A stretch of DNA of 64,000 nt from a bacterium. GTDB taxonomy: Bacteria > Planctomycetota > UBA1135 > GCA-002686595. Shown here in pieces: positions 58,764 to 64,000 of this stretch (position 1 is its first letter; each line of letters opens with the position of its first letter). The DNA is taken from the NCBI GenBank assembly GCA_024226735.1, contig JAAELL010000286.1:1-64000 (forward strand), written 5' to 3'. The notes below the pieces were generated by a model that saw only the letters and a program-made list of their open reading frames with translations, was not told where the DNA came from and searched no databases. The translations under genes were made by a program, and so were the position numbers.

Positions 58764-59744
58764 TCAGCCGTGCCCGAGCGCGATCTCGATCTTGTTCAAC
58801 AGGTCGTACGCCCGACGGACCTCGGGGTCGTCGAAGGGCTTGTCTGCTTCGAGCTCGAGGAAGCGTTCGAGGGAGTTCTTCGCCGCGGAGTACTCGCCGA
58901 GCGCGAAGTTGATCTGCGCGCGACGCGCGTGCGCCGCGGCAAGCTCGGGGTTGAGCGCGATGATGTGGTCGAGCTCGGCGATCGCTTCGCGGTCGCGCGA
59001 CAGGCGCCGGTGCAACGAGGCGATGTGCAGCCGCGTCTTCACCTCGAGCTCCTCGTTGGCGAGGATCGCGGAGCGCCAGTTGGCCTCGTCGACGGCCGAG
59101 ATGTCGACCTCCTGCAGCTGGTTGCGGTACAGGCGGTTCAGCCCGTGCAGCGTCTCGATCAACGCGCCGCCCCACTCGATGCTCTCCTCGTCGCGGCCGA
59201 GCAGCGCGCACACGCGCAACAGGCCGTTCGTCGCATCGAGCCCTCCCGAGTGCAGCTCGAGCGAGTCCTCGTAGGCGTCGTACGACTCCTTCCAAGCACT
59301 CGTCGCGCCCTCGGCTAGCTCCCGCGCCCGTTCGTCGGGGTCGGCGGCGTCGGTGTAGCGCTCACCGCTCTCGATCTGGCGCGAGGCCTCGTCCATCAGG
59401 AGCCCCTTGCGCTCGAGCGCCTCCCCGAGGCCGAGACGGATGCGGTAGTCGTCCTGGTTGGGGTGACCGCGGAAGATCTGCTCGGCCTTCAGGATGTCGT
59501 CGGTGGACCCACGGCGCTGGAAGACCTTCCCGAGGATGAGCAGGAAGCGCTCATTGCGCGGCTCGATCTCCAGCGCGCGCAGCGCCTGGTCCGCCGCGCG
59601 GTCGAGATCGTTCATCTCGTAGTAGCGAAACGCGTTCTCGAGGTAGAGGCCCAGCCTCTGCTCATCGGTGAGCTCGGGCGGCCCGTTGGACGAACAGGCG
59701 AAGGAGAGCGCGCAGAGGGCGAGGGTGGTCAGACGGATGGACAT
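58764..59744 (-). CDS. TPR-repeat lipoprotein
   Basis: 326 residues from ATG 59744. Lipobox LSFAC with the lipidated Cys at position 17. At least three tetratricopeptide units: YLENAFRYYEMNDLDRAADQ, ALRALEIEPRNERFLLILGK, and near the C-terminus REAIAELDHIIALNPELAAA, HARRAQINFALGEYSAAKNS, LERFLELEADKP. It is a periplasmic or outer-membrane scaffold for protein partners; the partner is unknown. Downstream it runs directly into the quinoprotein remnant. Confidence 0.8.
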   Translation of the reverse strand: MSIRLTTLALCALSFACSSNGPPELTDEQRLGLYLENAFRYYEMNDLDRAADQALRALEIEPRNERFLLILGKVFQRRGSTDDILKAEQIFRGHPNQDDYRIRLGLGEALERKGLLMDEASRQIESGERYTDAADPDERARELAEGATSAWKESYDAYEDSLELHSGGLDATNGLLRVCALLGRDEESIEWGGALIETLHGLNRLYRNQLQEVDISAVDEANWRSAILANEELEVKTRLHIASLHRRLSRDREAIAELDHIIALNPELAAAHARRAQINFALGEYSAAKNSLERFLELEADKPFDDPEVRRAYDLLNKIEIALGHG

Positions 59745-59791
59745 GGGGCGCTGGGGGGGGAGTGGCGGGCGGGCCGAGGGCTCCTGAGAGC

Positions 59792-61357
59792 CTACTCGGG
59801 CTGGGTACGGGTGGAGCGCAGTAACCGCTCCAGGCGCTGCGGTTGCACGCGGACTTGCAGGATCCGTCCGGCCGACAGGCGTACGAGTCCCGCTTTTGCG
59901 CCCTTGGGCTTCTGCACGTGCTTGCGGCGGGCGACGTGTACGGGTACCCGTTGGGCGTCCTTGGCGGGAGAGAAGTGGACGGCGAGGTGGGCGGCGTCGA
60001 GCAGCTCCTCCTCGTCGGGCTCCTTGCCGCGCTCGAGGCGCAGGATCACGTGGCTGCCGGGGCAGTCGGCCGTGTGCAGCCAGACGTCGTTGCCGCGCGC
60101 GTGGTGGAACGTCAGGTCGTCGTTGTCGCGCGCCGTCCGGCCGACGCGGATCTCGCCGCCGGCGCAGCCGAGGAACGAGCGGTAGGGCAGGCGCGGCGCC
60201 GGCGCCTTCTTCTTGCGCACGTCCGCCTCTTGGCGCCGGTCGAGCAGACCGCGCTCGACCGCACGGGCATCGAGCGCCGCGGGGTCGTCGCTCTCGACCG
60301 CCTCGGCGGCGAGTGCCTCGAGTGCGGCGCGCTTGGTCCTTGCGCGCTCGAGCTCCTCGGCGACGCTCGCGCGCGAGCGCTCGAGTTTCTTGTAGCGGTC
60401 GAACAGGCGCTGCACGTTCTCCTGCGGAGAGCGTTTGGGGTCGAGCGCGATGCGGCGCTTGGCGCCGTCCTCGGAGTACCAGTCGTCGAGCTCGATCGAC
60501 TCCATGCCGCGTCGCACCTGAGCCACTGCCGCTTTCAGGAGCTCGCCGTCGTGCAGCACGCGCTCGGATCGGTCGGCGGCAGTCTCGCGCTTCTCGAGCC
60601 CGGCGACGAGCGAGCGCGCGCGTCCGAGCTTGCGCGTGACGCGCTGCTCGAGTCGTTTGCGCTCCGCGTCCTTGTGGCTCGTCTCGGCGATCGCGCCGAG
60701 CACGTGCTCGACGCGCCACGAGAGCGGCGCGAGCCCGGTGAGGTTCTGCGGGACGGGGGCGGCGGGCTCCGCCAGCGTCTGGGCGAGCGGCGCCGGTTCC
60801 TCGCCGCCCGGTGCACGCGCCGATCCGCCCGGGGGGGCCCACGCGGCGCCGATCTCGAGCCGCTGCGTCCCCTTCTTCTTCGCCTTGGTCGGCGCGCCGA
60901 CCAGGAGGTCGAGCACCACGTCGTCACGGCCGAGCAGAACGAGGTTCGCGTGGCGCCCGAAGAACTCGAGCACCAGCGCGCGCCGTTCACCCGCGGGCGT
61001 GCCCGCGAACTCGAGCAGGACGATGCGGTCGCCGCCCACCTGCTCCAGCCGGCGCAACGTGGCGCCGACGAGCTCCTCGGCGAGGCGCTGGAAGAACGGT
61101 CCGATGGGGCCCTCGTGGCCGCGCACGCGCGCATGCTGCAGGTGCACGCGCGCGGCGTCGGGGTCGGCCGAGAGACGCAGGCGCAGGATGCGTTCGTCCC
61201 GCGTCGGGACCAGGATCAAGAGGGCGTCGCGCGGGGGCAGCCCCTGGACGTCCTTGACCTCCGCTCCGCGCACCAGGGGATCGATCTCCCCGGTGAGCTC
61301 GCCGACGTGCAGCGCCTTCAGTGCCCGAAAGCGCTCCGCGCCGGCTCCGGTGGTCAT
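59792..61357 (-). CDS. rqcH: NFACT-family protein, RqcH-like
   Basis: 521 residues. The N-terminal NFACT-N part has RIVLLEFAGTPAGERRALVL, EFFGRHANLVLLGRDDVVLD and SADPDAARVHLQHAR. A central helical/coiled-coil segment (about 230-390) includes KRSPQENVQRLFDRYKKLER, the signature of the NFACT coiled coil. The C-terminal NFACT-R domain has GCAGGEIRVGRTARDNDDLT and GNDVWLHTADCPGSHVIL. Known members bind obstructed 50S subunits and add C-terminal alanine tails that mark stalled peptides for degradation. The gene is four bases from ndk, so the two are probably cotranscribed. About 50 residues shorter than many firmicute members. Confidence 0.88.
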   Translation of the reverse strand: MTTGAGAERFRALKALHVGELTGEIDPLVRGAEVKDVQGLPPRDALLILVPTRDERILRLRLSADPDAARVHLQHARVRGHEGPIGPFFQRLAEELVGATLRRLEQVGGDRIVLLEFAGTPAGERRALVLEFFGRHANLVLLGRDDVVLDLLVGAPTKAKKKGTQRLEIGAAWAPPGGSARAPGGEEPAPLAQTLAEPAAPVPQNLTGLAPLSWRVEHVLGAIAETSHKDAERKRLEQRVTRKLGRARSLVAGLEKRETAADRSERVLHDGELLKAAVAQVRRGMESIELDDWYSEDGAKRRIALDPKRSPQENVQRLFDRYKKLERSRASVAEELERARTKRAALEALAAEAVESDDPAALDARAVERGLLDRRQEADVRKKKAPAPRLPYRSFLGCAGGEIRVGRTARDNDDLTFHHARGNDVWLHTADCPGSHVILRLERGKEPDEEELLDAAHLAVHFSPAKDAQRVPVHVARRKHVQKPKGAKAGLVRLSAGRILQVRVQPQRLERLLRSTRTQPE

Positions 61358-61361
61358 CGTC

Positions 61362-61832
61362 CTACGCGAGCTCCTCGGCGACGTTGTAGATCCAGGGCTC
61401 GTTGTTCGGAGACCATTCCGAGACCTCGCCGGCGTCCGAGAACCACAGGCCCAGCTCGAAGGCCGCCGTGTCGGTGCCGTCGGACGCGTGGACGAGGTTG
61501 TTGGAGAACGACATGCCGAAGTCGCCGCGGATCGTGCCCGGGTCGGCCTCGCGGCAGTTCGTCTTCCCGACCATGCGGCGCACGACGGCGATGGCGTCCT
61601 TGCCCTCGATCGCCAGCGCGACGACCGGGCCGGAGCCCATGTACTCGACGAGCCCGGCGAAGAAGGGGCGTTCCTTGTGGACGTCGTAGTGCTTGCGCAA
61701 GAGGTCCTCGGGGAAGGTCTGCATCTTCATGCCGATCAGCTTCAGCCCCTTGGCTTCGAACCGGGACAGGATCGTGCCGACCAGGCCGCGCTGGACGGCG
61801 TCGGGCTTCAAGAGCACCAGGGTTCTTTCCAC
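61362..61832 (-). CDS. ndk: Nucleoside diphosphate kinase
   Basis: 156 residues from GTG 61832, with GAGGAG 11 bases upstream. Family features: RTLVLLKPDAVQRGLVGTIL at the N-terminus, RPFFAGLVEYMGSGPVVALA, and SFSNNLVHASDGTDTAAFEL, which contains the catalytic phosphohistidine followed by the ASDG motif. It balances NTP pools by phosphate transfer. The C-terminus is about 10-15 residues longer than usual. It has a hairpin-plus-T-run in its leader and is followed by the RqcH-like gene. Confidence 0.95.
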   Translation of the reverse strand: MERTLVLLKPDAVQRGLVGTILSRFEAKGLKLIGMKMQTFPEDLLRKHYDVHKERPFFAGLVEYMGSGPVVALAIEGKDAIAVVRRMVGKTNCREADPGTIRGDFGMSFSNNLVHASDGTDTAAFELGLWFSDAGEVSEWSPNNEPWIYNVAEELA

Positions 61833-61852
61833 GACGGGATCGCTCCTCGAAC

Positions 61853-61894
61853 GAAATAAAAAAGTTGTTCTGGGCCACGGCGGAGGCCGTGGCC
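61853..61894 (-). promoter_or_regulatory. Terminator-like hairpin in the ndk leader
   Basis: GGCCACGGC and GCCGTGGCC form a perfect 9-bp stem with a four-base loop at 61873-61894. On the minus strand it is followed after nine bases by TTTTTTATTT, then by the ndk Shine-Dalgarno and start. The nine-base gap is long for a classical terminator; an attenuator or leader stem-loop is the more cautious reading. Confidence 0.4.
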
Positions 61895-62146
61895 GCCCCG
61901 ACGACCATGCCGTTCAGGCGGAGGACCCGCGAGCGGCTAGGGCGGGGATGACGGCCGGGATGCGGCCAAGTAGAGATTTCAGGGGGACTCCGGGCGAATC
62001 GTCGCGCGAACCCGCCTGCCGAGAACACCGTCGATCCGCCTGAATTTCGGGCGAAGAGTCTAGCGCCCGCTCCCGCGCCGATCCACGCCCGGCTTCTCGC
62101 CGAGCAGAGGTATCGGGAGAATCCGCCGAAAGTGCGAGTCGGCGGG

Positions 62147-62174
62147 TTGACGGAGGCTTTCGCAAACCTAGATT
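62147..62174 (+). promoter_or_regulatory. Promoter candidate of the ATP synthase operon
   Basis: TTGACG at 62147-62152, a 16-base spacer, TAGATT at 62169-62174. It lies about 130 bases before atpZ in an otherwise gene-free stretch (61833-62307), in the only position expected for the operon promoter. Confidence 0.6.
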
Positions 62175-62307
62175 GTTTCGCCTAAACAGCCGCCAAAGGC
62201 GCTGGCTCTCCGTTTCGAGCCTGCGGCGGACCTTGGAAACCTACCCGCCCACGGCATTCGTCCCACGCCCCCGCCGATTGTCCGCATCCCGCGTCCGAGG
62301 TGACTCG

Positions 62308-62592
62308 ATGGTCAACGATCCCGACGACAACGCAGGTGACCGGTCCGAGAGCGTGCGCGAGCGTGTGCGCCTTCAGCGCGAGCTGGGGCGCTACGCCGGT
62401 CTCGGCCTGCAGCTGGGCGCCTCGATCACGGTCTTGGCGCTCGGGGGCTACTGGCTGGACGGCCGCCTGGGTACTCTCCCGCTCTTTCTCTTGCTCGGTG
62501 TCTTCGCCGGTTTCGTCGGCGGGACCATTGCGATCATTCGCAAGGTCCCACCGCCGACGGGTGGTCGACCGAGCAAGCCATCGTCCGACTAG
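62308..62592 (+). CDS. atpZ: AtpZ/AtpI-family small membrane protein
   Basis: 94 residues from ATG 62308 (GAGG 12 bases upstream); the longer upstream frame is not coding-like. It has a charged N-terminus, then LGLQLGASITVLALGGYWLD and TLPLFLLLGVFAGFVGGTIA, two membrane helices, followed by IIRKVPPP. GYWLD--LGT-P is the hallmark of this family, which precedes the F0 genes in many bacteria. It probably helps assembly or Mg2+/Na+ supply of the ATP synthase. First gene of the operon. Confidence 0.85.
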   Translation: MVNDPDDNAGDRSESVRERVRLQRELGRYAGLGLQLGASITVLALGGYWLDGRLGTLPLFLLLGVFAGFVGGTIAIIRKVPPPTGGRPSKPSSD

Positions 62593-62632
62593 CTGTCTCT
62601 CCCTGTCCGCCGTTGTCCACTCCCTCCCATCC

Positions 62633-63010
62633 ATGAACCTGACCCTCATCGCGACCCTCGCCGGCCTCGCGCTCGCGATCGTGGTGTCCGCCTCCCTGGG
62701 CGGGGCTGAGGGGACCGGTGTGGCCGGTGGGTACCTGTTCGGCGGGGCGCTAGGGCTCCTCGGGGTCAGCTACCAGAACCACATTCTGCGCACCCGACCC
62801 AGTCAGGTGATGAATGCATCGATGGTCGCGTTCCTGTTCAAGCTGTTCGGCGCGTTGCTCGGGGTCCTGAGCCTGCGCTTCCTCGAACCGCTGGCGCGTG
62901 TCGCGGAGTGGCGCAGCTTCCTGCTCGCCTACGCCGCTGCCGTGCTTCTCTCCCTCGTCTTCGGTTCGATCGACATCTCGCGAGCCCTCAAGAGAAGGTC
63001 CGCCCATTGA
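62633..63010 (+). CDS. atpI: ATP synthase protein I-like membrane protein
   Basis: 125 residues from ATG 62633. Four hydrophobic helices: LIATLAGLALAIVVSASLGG, GGYLFGGALGLLGVSYQN, MVAFLFKLFGALLGVLSLRF and SFLLAYAAAVLLSLVFGSID. Together with its place between atpZ and atpB this matches subunit I of F-type ATP synthases, a chaperone for c-ring assembly; the sequence itself is poorly conserved. The stop overlaps the atpB TTG start by three bases. Confidence 0.75.
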   Translation: MNLTLIATLAGLALAIVVSASLGGAEGTGVAGGYLFGGALGLLGVSYQNHILRTRPSQVMNASMVAFLFKLFGALLGVLSLRFLEPLARVAEWRSFLLAYAAAVLLSLVFGSIDISRALKRRSAH

Positions 63011-63987
63011 GCCTCCTGCGTCCGATCCTGATCCTAGCCGTCGTGCTCGGTGCCTGTTTCCTCAGCACGACGTACTCGGAGCACCACGAGGGGACGAACG
63101 CCGACGCGTTCAACATCCTCTACATGCACGTCACGCCGGCCAGGCTCGTCGTCAATGACGACACCCACGCTGAAGCCGGAGCCGAGCCCGCAGACGCCGG
63201 ACACCACGCGGTCCACCCGCTGCTCGAGCTGCCGCTGCCCGGCTTCTTGAAGACGTTCGACCACGACCACAACCTCGACAACGGGGCCCACTTCGCGCTG
63301 ACGAACCTGCAGATCTTCCAGATCGCGGCGGTGCTCCTGATCTTCATCGTCTTCTCCGGTGTGCCGGGTTACCTGCGCACGGGCAAGGGGGACGGGATCA
63401 CGCGCATGTTCGCGGGCTTCTGCATGTGGGTCCGCGACGACATGGTCTACCCCGTGATGGGGGAGAAGGACGGGCAGCGCTTCCTGCCGTTCTTCCTGAC
63501 GATCTTCTTCTTCATCCTGTTCATGAACCTGATGGGGCTCGTCCCCGGATCGGCGACGGCGACGGCGAGCATCTTCGTCACGGCGGCTCTGGCGCTGATC
63601 ACCTTCGGCTCGATGATCGGCTGCGGCATGGCCGCGCAGGGACCGGTGGCGTTCTTCAAGAACCTCGTCCCGCACGTCCCCGGCTGGCTGTGGCCGCTGA
63701 TGTTCCTGGTCGAGATCCTCGGCCTGCTCGTGAAGCCGTTCGCGCTGATGATTCGTCTCTTCGCGAACATGACGGGGGGGCACCTCGTCGTGCTCTCCTT
63801 CATGGGCTTGATCTTCTTCTTCGCCGGTGAAGGTCTGTCCAGTACGGGCTATCTGATCTCGCCGGTCGCGGTCGGCTTCGCGGTCTTCATCATGATCATC
63901 GAAGCCTTCGTCGCCATGCTGCAGGCGTACATCTTCACGCAGCTCTCCGTCATCTTCGTCGGAGCCTCCATCCACCCCGAGCACTAG
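63007..63987 (+). CDS. atpB: F-type ATP synthase subunit a
   Basis: 326 residues from TTG 63007 (TTGA junction with the previous stop). A signal-like N-terminal helix (RPILILAVVLGACFLSTTY) is followed by a long His/Asp-rich periplasmic stretch (HHEGTNADAF, AGHHAVHPLLELPLPGF, FDHDHNLDNG). The usual five or six helices come next. LLVKPFALMIRLFANMTGGH carries the essential Arg facing the c-ring, and IEAFVAMLQAYIFTQLSVIF is the conserved last helix. It forms the proton half-channels. It is longer than Escherichia coli AtpB (about 270) because of the N-terminal insertion. The next gene (presumably atpE) is outside the window. Confidence 0.95.
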   Translation: MSLLRPILILAVVLGACFLSTTYSEHHEGTNADAFNILYMHVTPARLVVNDDTHAEAGAEPADAGHHAVHPLLELPLPGFLKTFDHDHNLDNGAHFALTNLQIFQIAAVLLIFIVFSGVPGYLRTGKGDGITRMFAGFCMWVRDDMVYPVMGEKDGQRFLPFFLTIFFFILFMNLMGLVPGSATATASIFVTAALALITFGSMIGCGMAAQGPVAFFKNLVPHVPGWLWPLMFLVEILGLLVKPFALMIRLFANMTGGHLVVLSFMGLIFFFAGEGLSSTGYLISPVAVGFAVFIMIIEAFVAMLQAYIFTQLSVIFVGASIHPEH

Positions 63988-64000
63988 TCAGGACTCCCGT

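Noticed and set aside
59843-61951. A 702-codon open frame opposite rqcH and ndk
   Set aside because: Arg-, Ala- and Val-rich shadow spanning two well-recognised genes on the other strand.
61914-62165. 83-codon minus-strand frame between ndk and the ATP synthase operon
   Set aside because: No start signal or family feature, and it overlaps the promoter of the divergent operon.

Overview
This window looks like chromosomal DNA from a GC-rich, Gram-negative-type bacterium, most probably a member of the Planctomycetota. That is inferred from style, because no rRNA or marker-gene search was possible. The window carries large secreted proteins with FG-GAP, beta-helix and choice-of-anchor architectures, a recurrent C-terminal domain with two cysteines and an AG-TW-FQ-WYRD signature, many short lipoproteins, and polysaccharide genes of the Wzx/Wzy/Wza/Wzc type. 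I see no tRNA, rRNA, CRISPR array, phage or IS transposase. Genes are tightly packed, and many consecutive genes overlap by four bases (ATGA, GTGA or TTGA junctions).

Layout. (1) 0-3.9 kb: a palindromic repeat element cut by the window edge, an exported-protein gene interrupted by two in-frame TGA codons, a degenerate peptidase-MA-like protein, a gene remnant, a three-EF-hand protein with a clear terminator, and a truncated DoxX-like gene. (2) 3.9-31.7 kb: an exopolysaccharide/O-antigen-type locus with an initiating WecA-like transferase, a Wzx-like flippase, two polymerase/ligase-like membrane proteins, a Wza-like export lipoprotein, a Wzc-like tyrosine kinase/co-polymerase, about seven glycosyltransferases, three methyltransferases, a fused dehydrogenase/Gfo-Idh-MocA oxidoreductase, a heparinase II/III-like protein and a PP2C-like phosphatase. 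A second, complete copy of the palindromic element sits inside it. (3) 31.7-42.6 kb: mostly secreted proteins (beta-helix, choice-of-anchor B, FG-GAP), a frameshifted gene and a third, degenerate element copy. (4) 42.7-50.3 kb: an arginine operon on the minus strand in the order argR-argC-argB-argD-argF-argG-argH-acetyltransferase, with two ARG-box-like palindromes exactly 21 bp apart in front of argR. (5) 50.4-57 kb: a decayed and an intact paralogue of a beta-helix protein in tandem, a tubby-like protein and a 1068-residue lipoprotein. (6) 57-64 kb: a sugar-nucleotide epimerase, a quinoprotein remnant, a TPR lipoprotein, an RqcH-like protein, ndk, and the start of an ATP synthase operon (atpZ, atpI, atpB).

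How the parts work together. The polysaccharide genes form a plausible complete Wzx/Wzy-type pathway: lipid-linked initiation (7313), sequential sugar transfer, methylation, flipping (8874), polymerisation (19521 or 29105), and chain-length control and export (26443, 5151). The arg genes cover acetylglutamate synthesis through to arginine, except for the ArgE or ArgJ step, under apparent ArgR autoregulation. The most unusual theme is the secreted-protein family. Three intact proteins (31734, 34640, 50986) and one pseudogene (50464) share a C-terminal domain of about 130-145 residues although the rest of each protein differs, which suggests a common module for surface targeting or assembly. At least six genes in the window are broken or reduced to remnants, some of them next to the palindromic elements.
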